Shown here: positions 41,615 to 50,109 of the stretch, in pieces
Layout of the letters: each line of letters begins with the position of its first letter
Position numbering within the stretch: position 1 is the first letter of the stretch
Assembly (NCBI RefSeq): GCF_006716065.1
Contig: NZ_VFOL01000001.1
Location: 2,542,001 to 2,606,000 of the forward strand
DNA: 64,000 bases
DNA from: Salinispora arenicola
GTDB lineage: Bacteria > Actinomycetota > Actinomycetes > Mycobacteriales > Micromonosporaceae
Reading direction: 5' to 3'
Made by a program: the position numbers and the translations under genes
The notes under the pieces: model-generated
Told to the model about the DNA's origin: nothing
What the model saw: only the letters and a program-made list of their open reading frames with translations
Database searches by the model: none

Positions 41615-43324
41615 ATGGCGGTCAGCAATCCGGCCCGGCCCGAGAATTCGACGCTCCGACCGGTCCGGGCTCCCCGTCGGCCCCGCGGTGAGGGCCAGTG
41701 GGCGCTCGGTCATCACGAGCCGCTCAATGCCAACGAGCGGATCAAGAAGGACGACGATCCGCTCAACGTCCGGGCACGGATCGAGAACATCTACGCCCAC
41801 CAGGGCTTCGCCTCGATCGACCCGCAGGACCTGCGGGGCCGGTTCCGTTGGTGGGGCCTCTATACACAGCGCAAGGCCGGCATCGACGGTGGGCGTACCG
41901 CCGTGCTGGAGCCGCACGAGCTCGAGGACGAGTTCTTCATGCTGCGGGTGCGGATCGACGGCGGCCAGCTGTCCGTGGCCCAGCTCCGGGTGGTGGCCGA
42001 GATCTCCCGTGAGTTCGCCCGGGACACCGCCGACCTCACCGACCGGCAGAACATCCAGTACCACTGGATCCGGGTCGAGGACATGCCGGAGATTTGGCGC
42101 CGACTGGAGTCAGTCGGCCTGCAGACCACCGAGGCCTGCGGCGACTGCCCTCGGATCGTGCTCGGCAGCCCGGTCGCCGGCGTGGCCCGGAGCGAACTGA
42201 TCGACCCGACGCCGGCGATTGACGAGATCGTGCGCCGGTATGTCGGGGACAAGCAGTACGCCAACCTTCCCCGCAAGTTCAAGTCCTCAATCTCCTGGCT
42301 GGTCGACACCCCGTACGAGACGAACGACATCGCCTTGCTCGGTGTCGAGCATCCCGAACACGGTCCCGGATTCGACCTCTGGGTCGGCGGCGGCCTCTCC
42401 ACGAATCCGATGCTTGCCCAGCGGCTGGGCGTATGGGTGCCGCTGCACGAGGTACCGGACGTGTGGGCGGGCGTGGTGGGCATTTTCCGGGACTACGGCT
42501 ACCGGCGGCTGCGCCACCGGGCTCGACTGAAGTTCCTGGTTGCCGACTGGGGAGTGGCGAAGTTCCGGGAGGTGCTGGAGCAGGAGTACCTGGGTCGTGC
42601 CCTGCTGGACGGGCCGTCGGCCGAGCTGCCGGCGACGCAGATCGACCACATCGGGGTGCACGAGCAGCGCGACGGGCGCAACTACGTGGGGGCCGCGGCG
42701 GTGGTCGGCCGCGTTTCGGGTAGCCAGCTCGCCCGGCTCGCCGACGCGGCCGAAGCACACGGCAGCGACCGGATCCGGCTGACTCCGTACCAGAAGCTGC
42801 TGGTGTTGGACGTGCCGTCGGACCGGACGGAGTCCCTGGTCGAGGCACTGCACGGAATTGGCCTGTCGGCCCGACCGTCGGCCTGGCGGCGTGGTGCCAT
42901 GGCCTGCACCGGACTCGAGTTCTGCAAACTGGCCATCGTCGAGACCAAGGCGCGCGGTGCGGAACTGGTGACTCGGCTGGAGGAACGGCTGCGGGACTTT
43001 GACGCCGACATCACCATCCACCTCAACGGCTGCCCGAACGCGTGCGCCCGCACCCAGGTCGCGGATATTGGCCTCCGCGGGCAGTTGGTGGTCGGCCCGG
43101 ATGGCCGTCAGGTCGAGGGCTTCCAGGTGCATCTCGGTGGTGGCCTCGGCATGGCGCAGGATCGGGCCGCCGGGTTCGGCCGCAAGCCGCGTGGGTTGAA
43201 GGTCACCGCGACCGAGCTTCCGGAGTACGTGGAACGACTGGCCCGGCGCTTCCTGGCCGGGCGGCGTAGCGGCGAGACGTTCGCTGCCTGGGCGATCCGG
43301 GCTGACGAGGAGGAACTCCGATGA
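41615..43324 (+). CDS. sirA: ferredoxin-dependent sulfite reductase (SirA/NirA)
   Basis: 569-aa siroheme/4Fe-4S reductase. The cluster cysteines are C-x5-C in ACTGLEFC (about 430/436) and C-x3-C in NGCPNAC (about 473/477). Two ferredoxin-nitrite/sulfite half-domains are visible (QNIQYHWIRVEDMPEIWRRL; the second half from about 330). Followed immediately by cysH, so sulfite rather than nitrite is the likely substrate, as for M. tuberculosis SirA (Rv2391-Rv2393 order). ATG with GGAGG eight bases upstream. Confidence 0.93.
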   Translation: MAVSNPARPENSTLRPVRAPRRPRGEGQWALGHHEPLNANERIKKDDDPLNVRARIENIYAHQGFASIDPQDLRGRFRWWGLYTQRKAGIDGGRTAVLEPHELEDEFFMLRVRIDGGQLSVAQLRVVAEISREFARDTADLTDRQNIQYHWIRVEDMPEIWRRLESVGLQTTEACGDCPRIVLGSPVAGVARSELIDPTPAIDEIVRRYVGDKQYANLPRKFKSSISWLVDTPYETNDIALLGVEHPEHGPGFDLWVGGGLSTNPMLAQRLGVWVPLHEVPDVWAGVVGIFRDYGYRRLRHRARLKFLVADWGVAKFREVLEQEYLGRALLDGPSAELPATQIDHIGVHEQRDGRNYVGAAAVVGRVSGSQLARLADAAEAHGSDRIRLTPYQKLLVLDVPSDRTESLVEALHGIGLSARPSAWRRGAMACTGLEFCKLAIVETKARGAELVTRLEERLRDFDADITIHLNGCPNACARTQVADIGLRGQLVVGPDGRQVEGFQVHLGGGLGMAQDRAAGFGRKPRGLKVTATELPEYVERLARRFLAGRRSGETFAAWAIRADEEELR

Positions 43325-43479
43325 GTGACACCCGTTCGACACCGCTGTACTGCCCGTACTGCGGTGAGGAGGACCTGCGGCCGAGCGAGGCCGGGCACGG
43401 CAGTTGGGAGTGCCACGCCTGCGCCCGGGTCTTCACGGTGCGCTTCGGTGGCCTGTTGGCGAAGGTGGTGGCCCGGTGA
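43321..43479 (+). CDS. small zinc-ribbon protein between sirA and cysH
   Basis: 52-aa protein starting MSDTRSTPLYCPYCGEEDLR with a second pair ECHACARVF, so a two-CxxC zinc ribbon. It overlaps sirA by ATGA and cysH by GTGA, so the three genes are translationally coupled. Basic C-terminal tail (GGLLAKVVAR). No named function that I know; the context suggests a role in sulfite/APS reduction or cluster handling. Confidence 0.85.
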   Translation: MSDTRSTPLYCPYCGEEDLRPSEAGHGSWECHACARVFTVRFGGLLAKVVAR

Positions 43480-44231
43480 GTGGCCTCGTCTCCGCGGCCG
43501 GTCTCGGCCTGGTCGACGCCGGCGCTTCGGTTGCCGCCGAGCCGGACCGGCGTGAGTTGCGCACGTTGGCCGAGAAGGCCGGCCGGGACCTGGAGGGCGC
43601 ACCGGCCCTGGAGGTGGCGCGTTGGGCGGTCGAGATGTTCGGGGAGCGGTTCTGCGTCACCAGTTCCATGGCCGACGCGGTGCTCGTCCACCTGGTCTCC
43701 CGGGTCGCGCCCGGCATCGACGTGGTCTTCCTGGACACCGGGTTGCACTTCCCGGAGACGCTCAGAGTCCGGGATCAGGTCGCCGGCACCCTGCCGGTGA
43801 ACGTCCGTTCGATCCGGCCCCGGCGCACCGTCGGCCAGCAGGATGGTGAGCATGGTCCACGCCTGTTCAGTCGCTCCCCGGACGACTGCTGCCAGCTACG
43901 CAAGGTGGAGCCGCTGGAGCGGGCACTGGCCGGGTACGACGCGTGGGCCGCGGGGCTGCGCCGAGACGAGTCGCCGACCCGGGCTGACACCCCGGTGGTG
44001 ACCTTCGACGCACGGCGGGGCAAGGTCAAGGTCAACCCGATCGCGGCGTGGACCCAGGCTGATGTGGACACGTACGTCTCCCGGTGGAATGTGCCGGTCA
44101 ACGAACTGTTCGGCCGGGCCTACGGCTCGGTTGGCTGCTGGCCCTGCACTCGCCGGACGAAGGCTGGGGAGGACCCGCGGGCCGGGCGGTGGGCGATGTT
44201 CGAGAAGGCCGAGTGCGGCCTGCACGTCTGA
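43476..44231 (+). CDS. cysH: APS reductase (4Fe-4S type)
   Basis: 251-aa thioredoxin-dependent adenylyl-sulfate reductase giving sulfite for SirA. The 4Fe-4S ligands are the pair in DDCCQLRKVEP (about 138-139) and GCWPCTRRT (about 220/223). The catalytic Cys lies in the C-terminal ECGLHV. The double-Cys motif marks an APS rather than PAPS enzyme. GTG start overlapping the zinc-ribbon stop. Confidence 0.94.
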   Translation: MSGLVSAAGLGLVDAGASVAAEPDRRELRTLAEKAGRDLEGAPALEVARWAVEMFGERFCVTSSMADAVLVHLVSRVAPGIDVVFLDTGLHFPETLRVRDQVAGTLPVNVRSIRPRRTVGQQDGEHGPRLFSRSPDDCCQLRKVEPLERALAGYDAWAAGLRRDESPTRADTPVVTFDARRGKVKVNPIAAWTQADVDTYVSRWNVPVNELFGRAYGSVGCWPCTRRTKAGEDPRAGRWAMFEKAECGLHV

Positions 44232-44257
44232 TCGGGCCGGGCGACAACCGGGATCCG

Positions 44258-45010
44258 GTGCTCCTGGTCGCCCACGGCAGCCGGGATCCGCGAGCCGCCG
44301 AGGCGACGCGGGCACTGGCCGAGGCGGTGTCCGCCGCTCGGCCCGGCCGTCGGGTGTTGCCGAGTTGGCTGGATCACACCCGTCCCGGGCCGGCGGAGGT
44401 GTTACTCGAGCTGGCTGGCGCCGGTCATACCCGGGCGGTGCTGGTGCCGCTGCTGCTGACCGCGGCCTATCACCGGCGGGTGGACATTCCCGCGGCCGTC
44501 GCGGCGGTTCGCCGGGCGACGCCCGAGTTGGCGGTACGGGTTACCGATGTGCTGGGTCCAGCGGCCCGGGGGGTCGATCCAGCCCTGCTGGCCGGTCTGC
44601 GCCGACGTCTGGCCGAGGCGGAACCTGGCGGCTACGACGCGCTGGTGCTGGCCGCCGCGGGCACCCGCGACCCGGTCGCTCGTGCCTCGGTGGGGCGGGT
44701 CGCGGCGGCCCTGGGGGCGGCCCTGGGTGTCCCGACCCGGGTCTCCTACGCCTCGGCTGCCCCGCCCGCCGCTGGCGTCGCGGTGACCCGCCTGCGGGCC
44801 GGGGGTGCGCAACGGGTGGCGGTGGCCGCGTACTTCCTTGCGCCCGGACTGTTCCACGATGCGGTTGCCGTGTCGGCCCGGGAGGCTGGTGCCGTGGCGG
44901 TGGCCGCTCCGCTCGCCGATGCTCCCGAACTGGCCGACCTGGTTCTCCGCCGGGTTGACGTGGACGCGGGTCGCCGCGGGGGTTCGTGGCGCTACGGGCC
45001 ACACGCGTGA
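44258..45010 (+). CDS. CbiX/SirB-type sirohydrochlorin chelatase
   Basis: About 250 aa with two CbiX repeats: the first opens PVLLVAHGSRDPRAAEATRA with a later VPLLLTAAYHRRVDIP, the second ALVLAAAGTRDPVARASVG with AVAAYFLAPGLFHDAV. It would insert iron into sirohydrochlorin to make the siroheme needed by SirA. Start uncertain: GTG at 44258, or a CTG at 44228 overlapping the cysH stop. Last gene of the operon; strong terminator follows. Confidence 0.87.
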   Translation: MLLVAHGSRDPRAAEATRALAEAVSAARPGRRVLPSWLDHTRPGPAEVLLELAGAGHTRAVLVPLLLTAAYHRRVDIPAAVAAVRRATPELAVRVTDVLGPAARGVDPALLAGLRRRLAEAEPGGYDALVLAAAGTRDPVARASVGRVAAALGAALGVPTRVSYASAAPPAAGVAVTRLRAGGAQRVAVAAYFLAPGLFHDAVAVSAREAGAVAVAAPLADAPELADLVLRRVDVDAGRRGGSWRYGPHA

Positions 45011-45072
45011 AACCAGTCCCCGCCGTCGTGTCCGGGCGGCGCCAGGGCCGGTCGACACCGGGGTGCGGGCAG

Positions 45073-45110
45073 CGGAACGCCCCGGCGGTCGGGGCCGCCG
45101 GGGCGTTCCG
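45073..45110. terminator. bidirectional terminator between cbiX-like gene and whiB1
   Basis: Perfect 16-bp stem CGGAACGCCCCGGCGG with 6-nt loop and TTT after it on the plus strand; it ends 14 bp short of the whiB1 stop. Confidence 0.8.
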
Positions 45111-45123
45111 TTTCGGCTGGTGA

Positions 45124-45381
45124 TCAGGCGGAGTGAGCGCGCAGCATCCGGAGGCCGCCGCGACGCTTGACGGCGCGCCGCTCCTCCTCGCTCATTCCGC
45201 CCCAGACGCCTGCGTCCTGACCGGACTCGAGGGCCCACTGCAGGCACTGGTCCGTCACCGGACAGCGCCGGCAGACGGCCTTGGCCTGCTCCACCTGCAG
45301 CAGGGCCGGACCTGACGTCCCGATCGGGAAGAACAGCTCTGGGTCCTCGTCGCGGCAGACAGCATGATGACGCCAGTCCAT
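45124..45381 (-). CDS. whiB1: WhiB1 Fe-S regulator
   Basis: 85-aa WhiB1/WblE protein starting MDWRHHAVCRDEDPELFFP. Cluster cysteines at C9, C37, C40 and C46 are placed exactly as in M. tuberculosis WhiB1. The turn is DAGVWGGMSEEERR, with a basic C-terminus RAVKRRGGLRML. Essential in mycobacteria and nitric-oxide responsive. ATG at 45381, as in orthologues; a GAGGAG lies 10 bases upstream, and an in-frame ATG at 45399 is less likely. Confidence 0.95.
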   Translation of the reverse strand: MDWRHHAVCRDEDPELFFPIGTSGPALLQVEQAKAVCRRCPVTDQCLQWALESGQDAGVWGGMSEEERRAVKRRGGLRMLRAHSA

Positions 45382-45804
45382 GGCGGCAACACTCCTCATT
45401 CTGGATGGGTGGCAGATGGCTTCCTATGTGCATCCGCAGTGCCGGCCGTGACGGTTCGCGCCCGGTTTGCTGGCAGTGCGTGAGCAGGCTGTTGGCCCCG
45501 TGGACCTGCTGGGAGGGCTCAATTTGCTGAGCGCCTCCAGGCGATGTCCCGGAAACTCAAGTCGCTTGTGAATACTTTCACGAACGCTCGCGATGTCAAG
45601 GGTGACGCTCGGAAAACTCCGTGCGGTGAGCAAGCCCACAACCTGTTTGTCCTGATTTGCCCGAGGCTCCGGATACTCGGAGTACCACAGTCGGGGATCA
45701 ATATAGTACGGCCGCGCTAATAATGCTGACATTTCCGTCACTCGCCCTACGTGGCGCCAATCGTCGTCCGACGGGCCGGCTCAACCGAGGGGAGTACCCG
45801 AGGC
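45382..45804. other. 423-bp A+T-richer region upstream of whiB1
   Basis: No convincing gene. The region has markedly lower G+C than its flanks, especially 45650-45740 (AATATAGTACGG, CTAATAATG), and should carry the whiB1 promoter and a long leader. A minus-strand frame (45424-45741) exists but lacks a ribosome site and has noncoding-like composition toward its end. Confidence 0.5.
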
Positions 45805-46755
45805 CTAGCAGATTACTCGTACGGCGGCGGGTACGGCGGCGAATTCGACTTTTTCCCGCTCGCCCAGGTACTCGCCGTCGATCTGGAACGCCTGCGGACG
45901 GCGGGCAACCAGGGTGAACTCGTTCAGATCGTGGAGTCGGAGTACCTGCTTGCCGTGTGGACCCGGCTGCCGGCCGAAGAACTGGGTGATCGTCCGTGTC
46001 GTACTGGTCACCCGAAGCTGTCGTAGCGCGAACGCGTCCAGTCCGAGATCGAACGACGCCTCCGGGTTCGGGTTCACCTCCTGCTCGCCGAGGTACGTCC
46101 AGGGTGCGGTGTTCTGCACGATGACGGTGGCGAGCTGCTCCTCGGTGGGTTCGCTCGGCCGCTGGAGGGCGATGGCAGGGTGCCGACGGTCTGAGGCGAG
46201 AAAGTACTGGGCGAGGGTCGACCGGAAGTACAGGCCGGGCGTGGAGACCTGCCCTCGCCGACGTGACCGCTCCACCCGGTGGATCACCGCGGCGTCGATT
46301 CCGAAGCCGGCGCAGAAGGTGAAATAGCGGTCGTCCGCCCGGCCCAGGCCGATGGTGCGGTGTCGGCCCAGCCGCAGCCCTTCCAGGATCATGCTGGCGC
46401 CGTCCGGCCACTCCCGGGGCAGGCCGAGCGCGCGGGCGAAGACGTTGGTCGAGCCGCCCGGCACGGTTGCCAGAGCGGGCAGCTGGTCAGCCGACGGCTG
46501 CCCGGCCGGCGTAGTCGTCGGCCGGGCGGACATCAGGCCGTTGACTACTTCGTTGACCGTGCCGTCACCACCGAGCGTGACGACCAGGTCCACACCCTCC
46601 TCGGCTGCTTCCCGGGCCAACGAGGTGGCGTGCCCCCGGCGTCGGGTGTACCGCACCGACAGGTCAACTTCGCTGCGCAGCGCCCGGACCAGGACATCCC
46701 GGCTGCGCTCGCTGGTGGTGGTGGCCTTGGGGTTGACCACCAGGACAGCCCGCAT
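45805..46755 (-). CDS. diacylglycerol/lipid kinase family protein
   Basis: 316-aa DagK/YegS-like lipid kinase. Motifs: MRAVLVVNPKATTTSERSRD (nucleotide-binding start), VTLGGDGTVNEVVNGLM, ATVPGGSTNVFARALGLPRE, and a C-terminal FQIDGEYLGEREKVEF. ATG at 46755 is chosen as the first residue of the conserved strand. Probably phosphorylates a lipid at the membrane. Upstream neighbour of whiB1 on the same strand. Confidence 0.9.
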   Translation of the reverse strand: MRAVLVVNPKATTTSERSRDVLVRALRSEVDLSVRYTRRRGHATSLAREAAEEGVDLVVTLGGDGTVNEVVNGLMSARPTTTPAGQPSADQLPALATVPGGSTNVFARALGLPREWPDGASMILEGLRLGRHRTIGLGRADDRYFTFCAGFGIDAAVIHRVERSRRRGQVSTPGLYFRSTLAQYFLASDRRHPAIALQRPSEPTEEQLATVIVQNTAPWTYLGEQEVNPNPEASFDLGLDAFALRQLRVTSTTRTITQFFGRQPGPHGKQVLRLHDLNEFTLVARRPQAFQIDGEYLGEREKVEFAAVPAAVRVIC

Positions 46756-46797
46756 GGGCGGCACTGTACCGCGTGCCGTCACCGGTATCGTGGCCGC

Positions 46798-47187
46798 GTG
46801 ACGATCGCCCCCAACCAGATTCCCGGCCCGCTACGGTGGGCCGTCCTGATGCTGCGTGGGGAGGCGGTAGCAGTCGGTCTGATCGCTGGCTGGCTGCTGT
46901 GGGCCAACCTCACGGCACCCACCGTCGACCTGGTGTCGGCGCTGCTCCTGACGGCGTTCGCGGCCGGTGCGGCGGCCGTGCTCTGGGCGCTGGGTGGGGC
47001 GCTCGCCCGGTGCCGGGCAGGCGCCCGCGCACCGTCGATCGTGCTTCAGCTCATGCTGTTGCCGATCGGGTGGTTCATGATCCAGGGTGGGCTCGGCTGG
47101 CTGGGCGGGCCACTGATAGCCCTCGGCCTCGGCGTCACCGCCCTGCTACTGAGCACCCCGACGACCCGCGCCCTCGGCTTCGAGTGA
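46798..47187 (+). CDS. four-helix integral membrane protein
   Basis: 129-aa protein with four hydrophobic segments (about 15-37, 43-66, 80-98, 100-120), GTG start (V-T-I-A-P-N-Q-I-P-G-P-L-R-W). It resembles the small membrane protein adjoining the lipid kinase/whiB1 area in other actinobacteria (Rv3217c-like, from memory). No known function. Divergent from the kinase, 42 bp apart. Confidence 0.75.
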   Translation: MTIAPNQIPGPLRWAVLMLRGEAVAVGLIAGWLLWANLTAPTVDLVSALLLTAFAAGAAAVLWALGGALARCRAGARAPSIVLQLMLLPIGWFMIQGGLGWLGGPLIALGLGVTALLLSTPTTRALGFE

Positions 47188-47252
47188 GGAGGCGGACGGC
47201 GCACCACTGCTCGGCCGTAGCCCACCGCTCGGGTCGGTAGCCGGCGATCTGG

Positions 47253-47657
47253 TCAGTAGCTGGCGACGCGGCGGGTCAGCAGGGAGATGGTCGCGCGATC
47301 GTTGGCGGCTGTGGCGGCGGCCGAGGTGGTCAGTGCGGTGAGCACCTTCCAGGCGAAGGAGGATTCGGCCGGCAGCCGTGCACCGTGGGGAGTCGGCACG
47401 GTGACCTCGACGGTGAGTGCATCGTCGGTGACGGAGAACCGGCATTCCAGCTCGGCGTGCCGGGTGGCGATCGAGAGCAGTATGGCGCAGGCCTCGTCGA
47501 CCGCGATACGAAGGTCCTCGATCTCGTCGAGGGCGAACTGCAGCCGTGCCGCGAGCCCGGCGGTGGCCGTGCGGAGCACACCCAGGTAGCCGCCGTCCGC
47601 GGGCACGGTCAGGTGCACCACGTCGTCGGTCGCCGGCTGGCCGGTCGTCGGAGTCAC
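47253..47657 (-). CDS. RsbW/UsfX-like anti-sigma ATPase
   Basis: 134-aa GHKL-fold protein like the SigF/SigB-type anti-sigma factors of actinobacteria. The region LQFALDEIEDLRIAVDEACA is the alpha-1/N-box segment, but the usual N-box Asn is missing (AVDEACAILL), so ATP binding may be altered. No sigma factor or antagonist is adjacent. ATG start. Confidence 0.75.
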   Translation of the reverse strand: MTPTTGQPATDDVVHLTVPADGGYLGVLRTATAGLAARLQFALDEIEDLRIAVDEACAILLSIATRHAELECRFSVTDDALTVEVTVPTPHGARLPAESSFAWKVLTALTTSAAATAANDRATISLLTRRVASY

Positions 47658-47721
47658 GCGTCATCCCCCCGGGACACCCGCCAACCCGAACGGGGGTGGC
47701 GGCCCGTCAGGGACTCTACCC

Positions 47722-47819
47722 GGTGCTACCGACACGGGCGCCACGGCGACGGCCGGTACGGATGCTCCGAAACGCTCAGGCCCTCGACGAGCAGGTGCTA
47801 CCGACATGGGCGCCACGGC
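47722..47819. repeat. 26-bp direct repeat, 72-bp period
   Basis: Copies at 47722-47747 and 47794-47819 (start GGTGCTACCGACA) match at 25 of 26 positions. They lie in the gap between sodN and the anti-sigma-like gene. Confidence 0.8.
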
Positions 47820-47854
47820 CGGCACGCCCACGGACGCGCCGGCCGTCGCCGACG

Positions 47855-48259
47855 TCACGCCTTCTTGGTCTCCCAGAAGATCTTCGAGATCTCGTCGATC
47901 TTCTGCAGCAGTTCGTCGGCCTTCGCCGGGTCGGTCGCACCCTTGGCGCCGGCCGCGCCGGCCAGCTTGGTGGCCTCGTTGAAGAGCTGGTGCAGCTGCG
48001 GGTACTTCTCGAAGTGGGCCGGCTTGAAGTAGTCGGTCCACAGCACCCACAGGTGATGCTTCACCAGCTCGGCCCGCTGCTCCTTGATCAGGATGGCCCG
48101 GGTGCGGAACTCCGGGTCGGTGTTGGCCTGGTACTTCTCGCAGATCATTTTTACCGACTCGGCCTCGATCCGGGCCTGCGCCGGGTCGTAGACACCGCAC
48201 GGCAGATCGCAGTGGGCGCTGGCGGTCACTCGGGGGGTAAGGATGCGTGGAAGTCGCAT
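47855..48259 (-). CDS. sodN: nickel superoxide dismutase
   Basis: 134-aa Ni-SOD precursor. The nickel hook is HCDLPCGVYDPAQARIEAES, preceded by a 15-residue propeptide MRLPRILTPRVTASA that must be cleaved to expose His1. The remaining four-helix sequence (ICEKYQANTDPEFRTRAILI; HHLWVLWTDYFKP) is typical. ATG at 48259 behind a GGAGG-like site. Divergent from its maturation protease. Confidence 0.97.
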   Translation of the reverse strand: MRLPRILTPRVTASAHCDLPCGVYDPAQARIEAESVKMICEKYQANTDPEFRTRAILIKEQRAELVKHHLWVLWTDYFKPAHFEKYPQLHQLFNEATKLAGAAGAKGATDPAKADELLQKIDEISKIFWETKKA

Positions 48260-48334
48260 CAGGAACCTCCTGGGAAGTTTGCGATGATCGAGGATGACAC
48301 TACTTGGAGGTCGTATCCGGTGGAGGTGAACGGG

Positions 48335-48685
48335 ATGCCCGCGCCCCCGCCGGGGACGGTGGCTCACCCGCGGTGGCCCCTGTCCGCCGTTCTGGTGAGC
48401 GGCCCCTCCATGGTGCCGACCCTGCGGCACGGCGACGCGGTGCTGGTGCGGCGTGGGGACCGCGGCGTCCGGGTCGGCGACGTGGTGATCGCCGTCTTCC
48501 GGAGTCGTCCCGACCTGCTGGTGGTCAAGCGCGCGGTCGCTCCGGCTGCGGGTGGTTGGTGGCTCACCGGAGACAATCCGTTGGTTTCCGATGACTCACG
48601 GGCGTACGGTGTGGCGGACATCCGAGGCCGGGTGGTAGCGCGCTACTGGCCGCGCCCCCGGCTGCTTCGCCGTCGCCGAGTATGA
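48335..48685 (+). CDS. sodX: nickel-SOD maturation protease SodX
   Basis: 116-aa signal-peptidase-like (S24/S26) protein. Catalytic Ser in VSGPSMVPTLRHGDAVLV, Lys in LLVVKRAVAP, and conserved GDNPLVSDDSRAYG. It would cut the SodN propeptide. ATG at 48335 follows GGAGG by eight bases; an in-frame ATG at 48284 is an alternative that would place the start close to sodN. Confidence 0.9.
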   Translation: MPAPPPGTVAHPRWPLSAVLVSGPSMVPTLRHGDAVLVRRGDRGVRVGDVVIAVFRSRPDLLVVKRAVAPAAGGWWLTGDNPLVSDDSRAYGVADIRGRVVARYWPRPRLLRRRRV

Positions 48686-48828
48686 CCTTACTCACATCCG
48701 GGCGGCGTGCTCGGCACTATGCTCGGCAGGTGTCCGGGTGACCCCCCACACCTCGTACCGCCGGTCTGCGCACACCTCGCGCCTTCGATCGGCTGGTCCG
48801 TCTGCATCGACAGATCCTGGAGTCACCA

Positions 48829-50004
48829 ATGTCATCGTCCCCTGTGGACCCTGCTGACCCGGTCTTCCGACGGCACCGGGGCGGCAAGATGGCCGTTACC
48901 TCGACCGTCCCGTTGACCAGCCGGGAGGACCTCTCCCTCGCGTACACCCCGGGGGTGGCCCGGGTGTGCGAGGCCATCGCCGCCGACCCCCGCCTCGCCG
49001 ACGACTACACCTGGGCCGGGCACACAGTCGCGGTCGTCACCGACGGTTCGGCAGTGTTGGGACTCGGCAACATCGGCCCGCGCGCCGCGCTGCCGGTCAT
49101 GGAGGGCAAGGCCGTGCTGTTCAAGCAGTTCGGCGGGGTGGACGCGGTGCCGGTCTGCCTGGACACGCAGGACGTGGACGAGATCGTGGCCGCGGTACGG
49201 GCCCTCGCCCCGTCGTTCGGCGGCATCAACCTGGAGGACATCAGCGCGCCGCGCTGCTTCGAAATTGAGCGGCGCCTGGATGAGGCGCTGGACATTCCGG
49301 TCTTCCACGACGACCAGCACGGCACCGCCATCGTCGTACTCGCCGCGCTACGCAATGCGGCGGCGCTACTCACCCGCAAGCTCGGCGACCTCCAGGTGGC
49401 GGTCAGCGGCGCGGGTGCCGCCGGCGTGGCGGTGACCAAGATGCTCGTCGCCGGCGGGGTCAATCCGGAACAGGTGGTCGTCTGCGACTCCCAGGGCGTC
49501 CTCGGGCGGCACCGCGATGATCTCACCGGCACCAAGGCCGAGCTGGCCGAGCTGACCAACGGTGACGGCCGGCAGGGCGACATGGCCGCGGCGCTGCGGG
49601 GTGCCGACGTGTTGATCGGCGTCTCCGGCGGCCAGATTCCCGAGGCGGCGGTGGCCGGCATGGCCCGCGGCGGGATCGTCTTCGCCCTGGCCAACCCCAC
49701 CCCCGAGGTGCACCCGGCAGTGGCCGCCCGGCACGTCGCGGTGGTCGCCACCGGCCGCAGCGACCATCCCAATCAGATCAACAACGTGCTCGCCTTTCCC
49801 GGAGTCTTCCGCGGCGCGTTGGACGCCCGGGCCACCCGGATCACGGATGGCATGAAGGTGGCCGCGGCGGACGCGATCGCCGGGGTGGTGGCCGAGTCGC
49901 TGACACCCGAGGCGATCGTCCCGTCACCGCTGGACCCACGGGTCGCCCCCGCGGTGGCCGAGGCGGTCGCGGAGGCCGCACGGCGTGACAGCGTGACCCG
50001 GTGA
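48829..50004 (+). CDS. NAD(P)-dependent malic enzyme
   Basis: 391-aa decarboxylating malate dehydrogenase of the short prokaryotic type. Motifs: LSLAYTPGVARVCEAIA, VFHDDQHGTAIVVLAALRNA, Rossmann GAGAAGVAVTKML, and FALANPTPEV. Converts malate to pyruvate. Cofactor preference cannot be read safely. ATG start; upstream gap of about 140 bp for a promoter. Confidence 0.94.
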   Translation: MSSSPVDPADPVFRRHRGGKMAVTSTVPLTSREDLSLAYTPGVARVCEAIAADPRLADDYTWAGHTVAVVTDGSAVLGLGNIGPRAALPVMEGKAVLFKQFGGVDAVPVCLDTQDVDEIVAAVRALAPSFGGINLEDISAPRCFEIERRLDEALDIPVFHDDQHGTAIVVLAALRNAAALLTRKLGDLQVAVSGAGAAGVAVTKMLVAGGVNPEQVVVCDSQGVLGRHRDDLTGTKAELAELTNGDGRQGDMAAALRGADVLIGVSGGQIPEAAVAGMARGGIVFALANPTPEVHPAVAARHVAVVATGRSDHPNQINNVLAFPGVFRGALDARATRITDGMKVAAADAIAGVVAESLTPEAIVPSPLDPRVAPAVAEAVAEAARRDSVTR

Positions 50005-50109
50005 ATGCGGCGGAGTGACCCGGTAGGAGCGGCGGCGTACCCAGCTGTCGCCGCTCGGGTCACGGCAGGGCACTTCTGGTCGCCCGCCCAGGTTGTTACC
50101 GTGCCGACC

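Noticed and set aside
45424..45741. 105-aa minus-strand ORF upstream of whiB1
   Set aside because: No ribosome site and atypical codon pattern toward its end; the A+T-rich DNA is better explained as the whiB1 promoter and leader.
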